Of a stretch of DNA of 16,156 nt, positions 1-7,283 are shown in pieces. The DNA is from Anaerolineales bacterium. GTDB lineage: Bacteria > Chloroflexota > Anaerolineae > Anaerolineales > Villigracilaceae. Within the stretch, counting starts at the first letter, position 1, and the number at the start of each line of letters is the position of its first letter. The notes beneath the pieces were generated by a model. That model searched no databases. It saw nothing but the letters and a program-made list of their open reading frames with translations, and was not told the origin of the DNA. Made by a program: the position numbers and the translations under genes. The stretch lies in NCBI GenBank assembly GCA_025938055.1, contig JAICQC010000052.1:1-16156 (forward strand). The letters run 5' to 3'.

Positions 1-812
1 CCGATCATCGCACGGATGACCTGATCGGGACGCACATCGATTGGCAGGAAGATTGGCAGGACAACCGCCGCCATGTACAGGATGGTGATAAGAGGAACAC
101 CACGAATGATCTCGATATACCCTATGCTGAAGTAGCGGATGATGGGAAGTTTGCTGCGCCTGCCGAGCGCCAGCAGGATGCCGAGCGGCAGCGCGCCGAG
201 GTTCCCGACGATTGTAAGCAGGAGCGTGAGGAGCAGACCACCCCACAGGTTTGAGGCAACGGGCGGGAGCGTGGCGATATAGGGGGTACCCGCGACCAGT
301 AGGAAAACAAGGGGAAAATACACCAACCAGGCAAGAGTAGTGATGAGAGCGCCTCGCGGCAGGTAACGTCCCACGAAGGAAAAGATGAGCAGAATGGCGA
401 CCGCGATCAGCCACTCATCCCACACGTCCCATCCAAAGTAAAGGGCGATGAGGATGAAAGCCAAGCCCGCGCCGAGCGCCATCAGTGCGAAGCCGCGTGC
501 CGCACTTTTCCACACGCCCCACGAAAGGCCGAGCAATGCCGCCAGGATAAAGAGCGAAAGCCAGATGCGCCCGATCTGATCGCGTGGATACAGGCCGATC
601 ATGAACAGGGTCATGTTCGCTTCGATGACGCCCCAGCGCGCCTCAGTCAGTGCCCACTCCACGGCGGGACGGAGCAGCGCGTACAGCAGCCAGAGAGCCA
701 GGAAGGTCAGGAGAGCGTTGTACCAGGTGCTGAACAGCCGCGTACGAAGCCATGCCAGCGGACCGACGACCAGTTGTGGAGGTTTCATCTCAACATGATC
801 GATGGCTGCCAT
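1..812 (-). CDS. Polar amino-acid ABC transporter, second permease (AapM/BztC-like), C-terminus cut by window edge
   Basis: This is the inner-membrane permease of a polar amino-acid importer and would pair with the next permease upstream. The reading frame is open from an ATG at 812 to base 1 (270 codons visible), so the C-terminus, including the EAA loop that contacts the ATPase, lies outside the window. The N-terminal part has several hydrophobic segments (for example around WLSLFILAALLGLSWGVW and LLIFSFVGRYLPRG). The segment IEIIRGVPLITILYMAAV is typical of AapM/GltK-type permeases. The start lies 1 nt after the upstream permease stop (TGACATG), so the two are probably translationally coupled. 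The ATPase gene is expected just beyond the left edge; this is inferred from family gene order. The family assignment is firm, but the exact amino-acid specificity cannot be read. Confidence 0.9.
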   Translation of the reverse strand, partial: MAAIDHVEMKPPQLVVGPLAWLRTRLFSTWYNALLTFLALWLLYALLRPAVEWALTEARWGVIEANMTLFMIGLYPRDQIGRIWLSLFILAALLGLSWGVWKSAARGFALMALGAGLAFILIALYFGWDVWDEWLIAVAILLIFSFVGRYLPRGALITTLAWLVYFPLVFLLVAGTPYIATLPPVASNLWGGLLLTLLLTIVGNLGALPLGILLALGRRSKLPIIRYFSIGYIEIIRGVPLITILYMAAVVLPIFLPIDVRPDQVIRAMI

Positions 813-813
813 G

Positions 814-1980
814 TCAACGCTCCACCAGTTGAATGCGACTATTGTAGATGTTCATCAACAGGGATGTGAATAAACTCATACTCAGGTAGCTGAGCATCAT
901 GATCGTGATAATTTCAAGCGCCGCGCCCGTCTGGTTAAAGATCGTGCCTGCCACGCTGAACAGATCTGGGAAGCCAATTGCAATGGCAAGCGAGGAATTC
1001 TTGGCGAGGTTCAAATACTGGCTGGTGACCGGCGGGATCATGATGCGCAGCGCCTGCGGAAATACGACCAATCGCAGGGTCTGTCCGGTTGTCAGCCCCA
1101 GTGAACGCGCTGCCTCCACCTGACCGCGCGAGACCGCTTGAAGGCCCGCCCGTACAATTTCCGCGATGAACGCGCCGGTGTAGATCACCAGCCCGAACAA
1201 TAGAGCGGCAAACTCGGGGGTCAGGCGCACGCCGCCGCTGAAGTTCAAGCCGGTCAGTTCAGGTACCGTCGCTCTCAGGGGCGCCTCAGGCTGGATGATA
1301 GCGCCGATCCAGATGATCAGAACCGGGCCCAGGATATATGCCAGATTCCACCATGGTGACAGGGGAACACTGGCGCGTTTTTGTGCGGTCCGCAGCACAA
1401 ACCAGATGATAAAAATCGAAACGATTGCGAGCAGGATATAGATTCGCCAGGCAGGGAAGGTGGCTGTCCCCTCTCCCCAGATCATATAAACCCCACGCTG
1501 TGTCAGATAGACCGGACCTGGCAACTGGACGGCTTCGCGCACTGACGGAAGCTGAATGATGACGCCAAAATACCAGAACATCAATTGAAGGAGCAGCGGT
1601 GTATTACGGATTACTCCCACATACGCAGCAGCAAACCTGTTAATCAGCCAGTTGGAGGAGAGTCGCGCCACCCCCGCCAGCACGCCCACAATCGTCGTCA
1701 GCACAATCCCAAGCACGCTGACAACAAGCGTATTTACCAGCCCCACGAGCAGCGCGCGCGCATAGGTGTTCGATGGCTCATAGGAAATGAAAGACTCACC
1801 AATGCCAAAACTGGCGGGGTTTGTCATGAACCCATAGCCCACCGTTAATCCCTGCCGGGCAAGGTTGGTCGTGACATTCAAGTATAAATATCCCGCAGCC
1901 AAAGCCAGCACAATGACAAAGATGACCTGTGCCAGGATCTTCAAAAAGCGGATGTCGCGCCAGAATGCGTTGAGGCTCAT
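814..1980 (-). CDS. Polar amino-acid ABC transporter, first permease (AapQ/BztB-like)
   Basis: This is a 388-aa inner-membrane permease, a normal length for the AapQ branch, which carries a long insertion relative to HisQ/GlnP. The N-terminal TM is at about residues 14-34. The family segment RNTPLLLQLMFWYF lies before the insertion. The EAA-type loop is VEAARSLGLTTGQTLRLVVF, followed by PQALRIMIPPVTSQYLNLAK and NSSLAIAIGFPDLF, all characteristic of amino-acid permeases. I chose the ATG at 1980 (MSLNAFW). The frame stays open upstream to 2181, but that extension overlaps the binding-protein gene and is not permease-like. There is no clear Shine-Dalgarno sequence before 1980, and a stem-loop occupies the 58-bp gap to the upstream gene. 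The next permease starts 1 nt after this stop. Confidence 0.92.
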   Translation of the reverse strand: MSLNAFWRDIRFLKILAQVIFVIVLALAAGYLYLNVTTNLARQGLTVGYGFMTNPASFGIGESFISYEPSNTYARALLVGLVNTLVVSVLGIVLTTIVGVLAGVARLSSNWLINRFAAAYVGVIRNTPLLLQLMFWYFGVIIQLPSVREAVQLPGPVYLTQRGVYMIWGEGTATFPAWRIYILLAIVSIFIIWFVLRTAQKRASVPLSPWWNLAYILGPVLIIWIGAIIQPEAPLRATVPELTGLNFSGGVRLTPEFAALLFGLVIYTGAFIAEIVRAGLQAVSRGQVEAARSLGLTTGQTLRLVVFPQALRIMIPPVTSQYLNLAKNSSLAIAIGFPDLFSVAGTIFNQTGAALEIITIMMLSYLSMSLFTSLLMNIYNSRIQLVER

Positions 1981-1990
1981 GAAATTGGAA

Positions 1991-2023
1991 TCGGGCGGTC
2001 CGGCGTGCACCGGGACCGCCCGA
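1991..2023 (-). promoter_or_regulatory. Intergenic GC-rich stem-loop between binding protein and first permease
   Basis: There is a perfect 11-bp inverted repeat, TCGGGCGGTCC (1991-2001) against its complement (2013-2023), with an 11-nt loop. It fills most of the 58-bp gap between the binding-protein stop and the permease ATG. On the minus strand it is followed by TTCCAATTTC rather than a U-run, so it is more likely an mRNA-stabilising or partially attenuating structure than a full terminator. Such hairpins after binding-protein genes are known to keep that message more abundant than the permease message. The function here is inferred. Confidence 0.7.
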
Positions 2024-2038
2024 TATTTTAAACTGTGT

Positions 2039-3211
2039 TTAGCGGAAAGGTATGGCGTACAGCAGACCGCCGTTTGTCCAGAGTTCATTCTGGCCGCGAG
2101 CCAGGTTGAACACGGAAAGGTTGCGTTCGTAGACCTCACCATAATTGCCAACCTGCTGGATGACGCGGTAGATAAAATCATTGCTCAAGCCAAGCATGGC
2201 GCCGAGTTCACCTTCCACGCCGAGCAGGCGGCGCACGACCGGGTCTTCACTGGTCAGGAAGTCATCCACATTCTCAGACGTAATGCCAAGTTCCTCCGCC
2301 TGGATCATGCCATAGACCACCCACTGGACAACCTGCGCCCATTGTGGGTCGCCATCTGAGACAGCGGGCGCCAGCGGTTCCTTCGACATCACCAGGTCCA
2401 GGATGACATGGTCGGCAAAGTTCTGCAGAACAGCCTGTCCCTGCGTGGCGAGCTGAGAGCGGTCTGAAGTGATCGCGTCACAGCGTCCCTCGTCATACGC
2501 CTGGAATGCCGCGTTCTGGTCTTCGAAGACGACAGGTGTGTAATTCACGCCGGCAGCGCGGAATCGGTCAGCCAGGTTCAGTTCGGTGGTTGTACCGCTC
2601 TGGACACAGACATTGGCGCCTTCGAGCGCATCGAGACCCGCGGCAGGATCATCCACAATTTCACTTTTCACCATGATCGCCTGACCATCAAAGAAGGTGA
2701 CCGGACCAAAGGTGAGACCGAGCTCTACATCGCGAGCCCATGTCCAGGTGCTGTTGCGGGCGAGCACATCCACCTCGCCGGATTGCAGCGCCGTGAAGCG
2801 TTCCTGCGCGCTCAGACCGCGGAATTCGACGGCATTTGCATCATTGAAGAGGGCAGCAGCCCAGGCACGGCAGAAGTCCACGTCGAAGCCGGTCCACTCG
2901 CCAGCCGAATCAACAAAACCAAAGCCCTGGAATGTGCCATGCACACCGCAGATAAGCTGGCCTCGATCCAGGACGGCTTGCAGGCGTTCACCACCTGCGA
3001 CGGGAGCGGCGGCAGCAGTCGGTGTGGCGTCACCAGTTGCAGGCGGTTCAGTCGCTTCAGGTGTTTCACCGCCTTCAGCGGGCGCTTCGGATGTAACAAT
3101 ACGGGTGACTTCCACGGTGATTGGCGTGGCGGCAACCGGTGTTCCACAGGCGGCAAGGACAAGACCTGCGAGCACAATAAGACTAAAGATAGGGAACAAC
3201 TTACGCATCAT
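2039..3211 (-). CDS. Polar amino-acid ABC transporter substrate-binding lipoprotein (AapJ/BztA-like)
   Basis: This 390-aa exported solute-binding protein would capture a polar L-amino acid outside the membrane and deliver it to the two downstream permeases. A lipoprotein signal is visible: basic start MMRK, hydrophobic stretch, and lipobox LAAC with Cys22. A Thr/Pro/Ala/Glu linker to about residue 70 tethers the domain. The SBP_bac_3 core follows, with RGQLICGVHG, GFGFVDSAGEWTGFDVDFCR, RFTALQSGEVDVLARNSTWT, and GYGEVYERNL-like C-terminal signatures (here NYGEVYERN), all typical of AapJ. A ribosome site AAAGGAG (3224-3218) lies 6 nt before ATG 3211 and 9 nt before ATG 3208; either could be used. 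Substrate identity is not readable. It is first in the transporter operon, behind a strong promoter at 3351-3379. Confidence 0.94.
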   Translation of the reverse strand: MMRKLFPIFSLIVLAGLVLAACGTPVAATPITVEVTRIVTSEAPAEGGETPEATEPPATGDATPTAAAAPVAGGERLQAVLDRGQLICGVHGTFQGFGFVDSAGEWTGFDVDFCRAWAAALFNDANAVEFRGLSAQERFTALQSGEVDVLARNSTWTWARDVELGLTFGPVTFFDGQAIMVKSEIVDDPAAGLDALEGANVCVQSGTTTELNLADRFRAAGVNYTPVVFEDQNAAFQAYDEGRCDAITSDRSQLATQGQAVLQNFADHVILDLVMSKEPLAPAVSDGDPQWAQVVQWVVYGMIQAEELGITSENVDDFLTSEDPVVRRLLGVEGELGAMLGLSNDFIYRVIQQVGNYGEVYERNLSVFNLARGQNELWTNGGLLYAIPFR

Positions 3212-3317
3212 CTTCTTCTCCTTTGAGCGAATCTTTTTGGGGAAAGCACATCACGAACAAGACAGTGTCAAATAGCCGACAACACCTCCAATCTTTTTTA
3301 TTTCGCACATCCTTATC

Positions 3318-3339
3318 CTGGTCAGGTCGGTATGACCAG
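3318..3339. promoter_or_regulatory. Operator-like palindrome downstream of the transporter promoter
   Basis: Perfect 7-bp arms, CTGGTCA (3318-3324) and TGACCAG (3333-3339), are separated by 8 bp. It would lie about 5-26 nt downstream of the transcription start expected from the -10 box at 3356-3351, a classic repressor position. The half-site TGGTC resembles GntR-family (FadR-like) half-sites, but the spacing is longer. No regulator gene lies next to it. Confidence 0.5.
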
Positions 3340-3350
3340 TATACTCGGAC

Positions 3351-3379
3351 ATTATATGAAAACCCCAAGTCAAAGTCAA
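3351..3379 (-). promoter_or_regulatory. Sigma-70-type promoter for the amino-acid transporter operon
   Basis: On the minus strand TTGACT (3379-3374) and a consensus TATAAT (3356-3351) are separated by 17 bp, the optimal spacing. Transcription should start near 3344, giving a leader of about 130 nt before the binding-protein ATG at 3211. No recognised riboswitch was seen in that leader. Confidence 0.8.
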
Positions 3380-3807
3380 TAAATGCAGCGATGAAAATGG
3401 AATTAAGGGCTGTTTTGTGATGTTTTGGCACAGGATATACGTGCAGAGCAGGCGCGCATCACCTTCCTTAAGGCGAAATTAGCAATGCAAATCCGGGCAA
3501 AATTGCATTTCATTTTAATGTAAAATGTATCAGTTAAGTGAATTCATCGTTTTAATGGTAGATGAAACCTTGAGAGGTTTTGTCCTGAATCATTAGGAAG
3601 CTAAGCAGGGAAACAGGGGAGTCAAGTTCTGCTCGTCGCCGCAGCCAAATCATATTGAAAATGTAGTAGCTGTCCTGAAAGCCATGATCCGCAAGCATGG
3701 TTTTTCAGCCGATTTGTGTTGAACGTGCTCCACCCGGCATGTTACACGAAAAGAATCGATGGTTCTGCGAGATTTATTTTGCAGTTCAGATATTATCAGA
3801 GGTTAAT
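3380..3807. other. Divergent intergenic region / leader of the ZU5-like membrane protein
   Basis: This stretch of about 430 bp holds no supportable gene. It contains short inverted repeats: AATGCAA/TTGCATT (3484-3490/3503-3509), CATTTT/AAAATG (3511-3516/3522-3527) and AAACC/GGTTT (3565-3569/3576-3580). A longer hairpin lies at 3675-3708. AT-rich sequence around 3500-3530 is a plausible promoter area for the plus-strand gene, but I could not place a convincing -35/-10 pair. I compared it by eye with common riboswitch cores (cobalamin, TPP, c-di-GMP-I) and saw no match. Confidence 0.4.
3675..3708 (+). promoter_or_regulatory. Leader hairpin upstream of the ZU5-like gene
   Basis: CTGAAA (3675-3680) and CCATG (3682-3686) pair with CATGG (3696-3700) and TTTCAG (3703-3708), giving 11 bp with one small internal loop (G against TT) and a 9-nt apical loop. 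The run of T at 3701-3705 lies inside the stem, so it is not a classical terminator. It contains an ATG at 3697 that is in frame with the downstream gene, which argues against that ATG as the start. Confidence 0.45.
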
Positions 3808-4725
3808 GTGACTATTGACAAAGATTTGAGAAAATTGCAGGGACCTCCGCCTCCACGGCTGGCGATCGCCCTGATTGGGCTCCTCTTGTTGGGCGCCACC
3901 GTTTTGCTCGTAATGCAGTTTTTCAGGCAGCCTGTCAGCGTCCTGCAGTCCAATGAAGTTCTTCAGGTTGCCCGTGAAGCCTCCCCCGATGACCTGACGG
4001 TTATCGTCAAGGACGATGTTACAGTCTATCTGCCGTCAAACGCCATCAACCGCGAAGGTACCATTTCGATTACTCCCGCGGCAGAAGGTCCGCAGCTCGT
4101 CGCGGACGATGAGGACTGGGTCCGTCCCAGAATCGTCAATATCGATTTCCTCAACCCCGAAGGAACGCCTGTTCCCAGCATTTCCTTTTTTCATCCCATT
4201 GAAGTATGCTTTACGCTGACCCCGGAGCAGTGGCAGAGTCTGAATCAAGATCCGGGCACGTATCAGGTCCAATACTTCGCGGAGCAGGGAAACCCCCCTC
4301 GCTGGGAGATACTGCCCAAGCTTGCCTATCCGGACAAACTCCAGCTTTGTGGTCAGACCTATCATCTGTCAGTATTCGCCCTGGCTGTGAAGCTGCAGCC
4401 GGAGATCCCCATTACAGGACCCAGTGCCACCCCAACGCCGACCCCCACCTCCACGCGCACGATCATCCAGCCGCAACCGACCCGGGAGCGTGACCGAACA
4501 CCTATAGCCACCCAGCCTCCACCGACAAGCCCTCCGCCTACACAACCGCCGCCAACGCGGCCTCCACCGACTCAGCCTCCGCCAACACAGCCGCCACCAA
4601 CACAACCTCCGCCGACTCAGCCTCCGCCAACACAGCCGCCGCCACCGACTGATCCCCCTCCAACTGATCCTCCAGCGACAGAGCCTCCTAATGATGAGCC
4701 AACGGAGCCTCCTATTTTTCCGTGA
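3808..4725 (+). CDS. Membrane-anchored protein with ZU5-like domain and PPPTQ-repeat tail
   Basis: This is a 305-aa protein of unknown function. I chose the GTG at 3808 because AGAGG (3798-3802) sits 5 nt before it. The in-frame ATGs at 3697 and 3739 lack a ribosome site. A short basic N-terminus is followed by one TM at residues 17-38, then an outward beta-rich domain at about 60-194. Its pattern (VTVYLPSNAI, ISITPAAEG, ISFFHPIEVCFTL, ending in YHLSVFAL) resembles ZU5 domains, which end in a similar h-S-x-F-A-L strand. This is inference from pattern only. C134 and C181 could form a disulphide. The tail from about residue 200 is Thr/Pro-rich, with eight exact PPPTx units, then PPTDPP and an acidic end. 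Such tails usually act as wall-spanning stalks. The gene converges with the metallophosphoesterase, and a hairpin lies at its stop. Confidence 0.72.
   Translation: MTIDKDLRKLQGPPPPRLAIALIGLLLLGATVLLVMQFFRQPVSVLQSNEVLQVAREASPDDLTVIVKDDVTVYLPSNAINREGTISITPAAEGPQLVADDEDWVRPRIVNIDFLNPEGTPVPSISFFHPIEVCFTLTPEQWQSLNQDPGTYQVQYFAEQGNPPRWEILPKLAYPDKLQLCGQTYHLSVFALAVKLQPEIPITGPSATPTPTPTSTRTIIQPQPTRERDRTPIATQPPPTSPPPTQPPPTRPPPTQPPPTQPPPTQPPPTQPPPTQPPPPTDPPPTDPPATEPPNDEPTEPPIFP
4516..4635 (+). repeat. Eight tandem 15-bp units encoding PPPTx
   Basis: Eight consecutive 15-bp units run without gaps from 4516 to 4635 and encode PPPTS, PPPTQ, PPPTR, then five PPPTQ. The units at 4576 and 4621 are identical (CCTCCGCCAACACAG) and the others differ at synonymous third positions. 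This pattern favours selection on the peptide plus some recent duplication. The tract is likely to vary in copy number by slippage. Confidence 0.9.
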
Positions 4726-4760
4726 CCCGTGACGGGCACGGATCCATTTGTGTTTCTTTC
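4721..4760 (+). terminator. Probable terminator of the ZU5-like gene
   Basis: The stem CGTG(A)CCCG / CGGGCACG (4721-4729 with 4733-4740) has one bulged A and a 3-nt loop. It overlaps the stop codon and is followed by a T-rich stretch (4745-4760) interrupted by G and C. This is a weak to moderate intrinsic terminator in the short gap between convergent genes. Confidence 0.5.
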
Positions 4761-4761
4761 T

Positions 4762-6129
4762 CTAGACGTAAGCGCCAGACCACGTCTCGAAGAGGCGGCC
4801 CGAGCGTTCACCATCCTTGTAAAAAGTGAGATAGGTGAGCGTTTCATACTGGACGAATTTTTGTTTGCTTGGATCTTTCACGGCAAGGTCGTAATACGAG
4901 CGCCACGTCCCGGAGTTGATGTAGAGCTGGTTTCGTTCATTCGGCGGCTCACCATCCGAGTCCAGCGGGATGATCTCATGGTGGTGAGTGTGCCCGTACA
5001 CCACAAAACGCGCCGAGTTGTCCTGGAAGGCTGGCTCTCGTAATGCCTGTTCTGCCAGCGAACGTTCACTTTCCTGCAGTCGGTCGCGCACCCAGATCAC
5101 AATATCGTTGAGGGTGTCAAAGGATGTGCGCTTTGAGATCTTGATCAGAATCTGGAGCGCGTCCACAATGTCAAACTTGAAGGCTTTATCCTCCTCACGG
5201 ACCACATCCAGTTGCAGGAACTGATCACACAGGTCGTCCCATACTTCTTTTAATTCCGTTTCGAGGGCAGCGCTCTCCGCGTGACGTTTGATCTGCCCGC
5301 TGATCCAAAGGGGAGTTGCCAGCGCCGGGCGCACGTTGGTGATGCGCCGCAGGCTGTCTATCACGCCGCGGGGCAACTGGTCGCCATAGAGCCGCTGCAC
5401 CTCCACCGGGTAGCGGTTGCAGACATCCATCGTAAAGATATCGCCCAGGGTGGCGTGATCACGGCCTTTCTCCCGATTGAAATTGAATTTGTCGTAATAG
5501 TCACCATGCCGCACGAAGACCTGGTAGGACTGCAGGATTTCCTGCAAAGCAGCGTCTTCCTCCAGTTCATAGGGGAAGGGACGGGCGTCATCGTGCAATC
5601 CCAGCGCAGCGATCACGGTCTTGCGGATCTCGTCAAAGGCGCTGCCCGGCAGGTGATAGTACCAATCGTGGTTGCCAACCAGATAATGGATGCGTACCTT
5701 GATTGGGATGCGTTCTTTCGAATCGCTATCGGGTTCATGTCGCGCGTTGGCGGGAGGCAGGCGCACGATTTCTCCCTTAGCACAGCGCCTCAGGATTTCA
5801 AGGGACTTCTGGTTGACGTCAATGATCGCTTTCGTCGTGTCTGCCAGTGTGCTTGCAAAGGCAGGACTGTTGGCATCGGTCCACGGGCGAGCGTAGTTAA
5901 CGGCGCCAGGCGCGGTGTTCAGCCAGAGTGTGGAATGGAGCGGATCGATAATATCGCCCATCAGCAGCAGATCAAGCGTTTCGATGGGGCGGTAGGTCCC
6001 ATCCCGCCGGAACGACGCAAAATAGGCGGTTTCGTTCAGGCGGTTGGCGAACAGATCAAATGCTGTGGGTGAGATGGAGCTGGCGGTTGTGCCATCTCCC
6101 AGGTGAATATCGCTAATAATGACGAGCAT
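4762..6129 (-). CDS. Calcineurin-like metallophosphoesterase
   Basis: This is a predicted cytosolic dimetal phosphoesterase of 455 aa; its substrate is unknown. The full calcineurin-like motif set is visible: SDIHLGDG (D7, H9), MGDIID (D59), VGNHDWYYH (N153, H154), VRHGDYYD (H208) and YGHTHHHE (H380, H382). Length is well above the minimal 200-250 aa catalytic core. The extra material is an insertion between the second and third motifs (about 65-140) and a helical insertion after residue 220, which may carry a lid or a substrate-specific function. I chose ATG 6129 because AGGAGG (6141-6136) is 6 nt upstream; the in-frame ATGs at 6135 and 6177 are badly placed relative to it. There is no signal peptide or TM. 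The gene is divergent from the two-TM coiled-coil gene and convergent with the ZU5-like gene. Confidence 0.9.
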   Translation of the reverse strand: MLVIISDIHLGDGTTASSISPTAFDLFANRLNETAYFASFRRDGTYRPIETLDLLLMGDIIDPLHSTLWLNTAPGAVNYARPWTDANSPAFASTLADTTKAIIDVNQKSLEILRRCAKGEIVRLPPANARHEPDSDSKERIPIKVRIHYLVGNHDWYYHLPGSAFDEIRKTVIAALGLHDDARPFPYELEEDAALQEILQSYQVFVRHGDYYDKFNFNREKGRDHATLGDIFTMDVCNRYPVEVQRLYGDQLPRGVIDSLRRITNVRPALATPLWISGQIKRHAESAALETELKEVWDDLCDQFLQLDVVREEDKAFKFDIVDALQILIKISKRTSFDTLNDIVIWVRDRLQESERSLAEQALREPAFQDNSARFVVYGHTHHHEIIPLDSDGEPPNERNQLYINSGTWRSYYDLAVKDPSKQKFVQYETLTYLTFYKDGERSGRLFETWSGAYV

Positions 6130-6166
6130 AATCATCCTCCTGAAGCTGCCTATGATGAGTGTTTGA

Positions 6167-6172
6167 ATTATA
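6167..6172 (-). promoter_or_regulatory. -10 box of a putative metallophosphoesterase promoter
   Basis: A consensus TATAAT (6172-6167, minus strand) lies 38 bp before the chosen ATG. The -35 region at 17-bp spacing (ATACTG) is poor, so this is tentative. Confidence 0.4.
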
Positions 6173-6261
6173 GTCATTAATTGCGGTTGCAGTATTGAAT
6201 TCTAGTTTGGAGAATCTGCCGATCCCTCCTCGCGTCTTTTCGAGGTGTATGGAGAGTAGCG

Positions 6262-6267
6262 TATAAT
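6262..6267 (+). promoter_or_regulatory. -10 box of a putative promoter for the two-TM coiled-coil gene
   Basis: A consensus TATAAT (6262-6267) lies about 114 bp before the ATG at 6381. The upstream -35 region (TTTCGA/TTCGAG) is weak. If used, it gives a leader of about 105 nt. Confidence 0.4.
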
Positions 6268-6380
6268 TTCATTACTCCGTTTCTTGTGGGTGGGCTGAGG
6301 AGTGTAGCGGTCTTGCAATACAAACGTTTTTGTTGATTTTCGTTCTCGTAACAGGCGCCATTCCACAGAAGGAAGGTCTT

Positions 6381-7235
6381 ATGTTTCGCAAAATTATTGC
6401 CGGGCTGTTGATCTTATTGAGCGCGATCTTTCTTATTGCAAGTGTGGCAGGGATCGGTGCAGCCTGGTATTACAACGAGCCGCTTACGCGGCAAGCAACA
6501 GGCAGATTGAAAGAAATAGACCGCGAACTCGCGCTGGCGCAAGCCACCCTGCAAAGTTCAGAAGTGGAACTTGAGCGCGCCCTGCGATTCGTGGACACAG
6601 CCCAGGCGGCACTTGAAAAACTTACTCAGCAGTCCGAAAGCGCCGAAAATCTGTTTGAGAATATCCAGAGCACGCTGGACGACCGGCTGCTCCCGGAATT
6701 GAAGACCACCCGCAACCGGATTATTGAAGCCCGCTCCACCCTGGAGAATCTTCAATCGATCCTTGCCACGATCAGCGGCTTCATCCCCGGGGTTGATCTG
6801 AACGTACCCGATGACATTCTGGCGGATCTCATTACATCCGCCCGATCATTGGATACTGAGATTGCCAACATGGAGGTCCTGGCAACGCAGGCTTCGACCT
6901 TCGTCAGTGATACATCTTTTCTTTTGGGCGGCGACCTGACAGAGACTCGTAACAGCCTGGAAAATTTTATAACAGCCATTCAGGATTATGAAACGAAAGT
7001 AGCTGGCTGGCGAGAGCAGGGAGAGAATCTGCTGGCGAACGCGCCGAGGTGGATCGACCAGGCTTCCATCATCCTGACGATTTTTCTGGTATGGTTCGGT
7101 CTTTCTCAGTTCGGCTTGCTCCTGCATGGACTCAGTCTCTATCGCGGCGCGGACCCGCTGGTGGCGCTCAGACGCCCAAGACCCCATCACAACCCATTGA
7201 TCAAGGATGAAAGAGATTTGGAACTTGAGGAGTAG
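6381..7235 (+). CDS. Two-TM coiled-coil membrane protein, function unknown
   Basis: I do not recognise this 284-aa protein. The start ATG 6381 is preceded by GGAAGG (6371-6376), 4 nt away; an upstream ATG at 6330 has no ribosome site. An N-terminal TM lies at about residues 4-30. A long polar, heptad-rich segment follows (about 38-215, with LKEIDRELALAQATLQ and SSEVELERALRF), predicted to form coiled coil with one hinge around the Pro/Gly-rich stretch FIPGVDLNVPDD. A second TM is near the C-terminus (IILTIFLVWFGLSQFGLLLHG), and the basic tail ends in an acidic LELEE. The likely topology has both ends inside and a coiled-coil domain outside. It ends 14 bp before the -35 box of the LuxR-type gene and has no terminator of its own. 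Confidence 0.75.
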   Translation: MFRKIIAGLLILLSAIFLIASVAGIGAAWYYNEPLTRQATGRLKEIDRELALAQATLQSSEVELERALRFVDTAQAALEKLTQQSESAENLFENIQSTLDDRLLPELKTTRNRIIEARSTLENLQSILATISGFIPGVDLNVPDDILADLITSARSLDTEIANMEVLATQASTFVSDTSFLLGGDLTETRNSLENFITAIQDYETKVAGWREQGENLLANAPRWIDQASIILTIFLVWFGLSQFGLLLHGLSLYRGADPLVALRRPRPHHNPLIKDERDLELEE

Positions 7236-7248
7236 ATTTTTCATCTGC

Positions 7249-7277
7249 TTGACTTAGAACATCTGTTCTACTATAAT
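7249..7277 (+). promoter_or_regulatory. Strong promoter with embedded LexA-like palindrome for the LuxR-type gene
   Basis: TTGACT (7249-7254), a 17-bp spacer and TATAAT (7272-7277) form a near-consensus sigma-70-type promoter. The spacer contains the palindrome AGAACATCTGTTCT (7256-7269), whose core GAAC-N4-GTTC matches the LexA/DinR box of Gram-positive bacteria. The ATG begins 6 bp after the -10 box, so transcription should start at or next to the start codon. Confidence 0.82.
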
Positions 7278-7283
7278 CCCTGC

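Noticed and set aside
1981..2181. N-terminal extension of the first permease up to an in-frame ATG at 2181
   Set aside because: It overlaps the end of the binding-protein gene, reads through the stem-loop, and adds sequence unlike any permease; MSLNAFW at 1980 gives the normal length.
1865..2359. Plus-strand open frame of 164 codons
   Set aside because: It is antisense to the binding protein and permease, which have clear family motifs; it has no ribosome site and no recognisable protein pattern.
2697..3275. Plus-strand open frames of 192 and 147 codons
   Set aside because: They are antisense shadows of the binding-protein gene, and their composition follows the codon bias of the opposite strand.
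3541..3710. Riboswitch (cobalamin or c-di-GMP type) before the ZU5-like gene
   Set aside because: Only generic hairpins are present; the conserved core segments of these classes were not found.
4516..4635. CRISPR-like array
   Set aside because: The repeats are contiguous 15-bp coding units with no spacers and encode PPPTx in frame.
5281..6072. Plus-strand open frame of 263 codons
   Set aside because: It is antisense to the metallophosphoesterase, whose five motifs are all intact; no start signal was seen.
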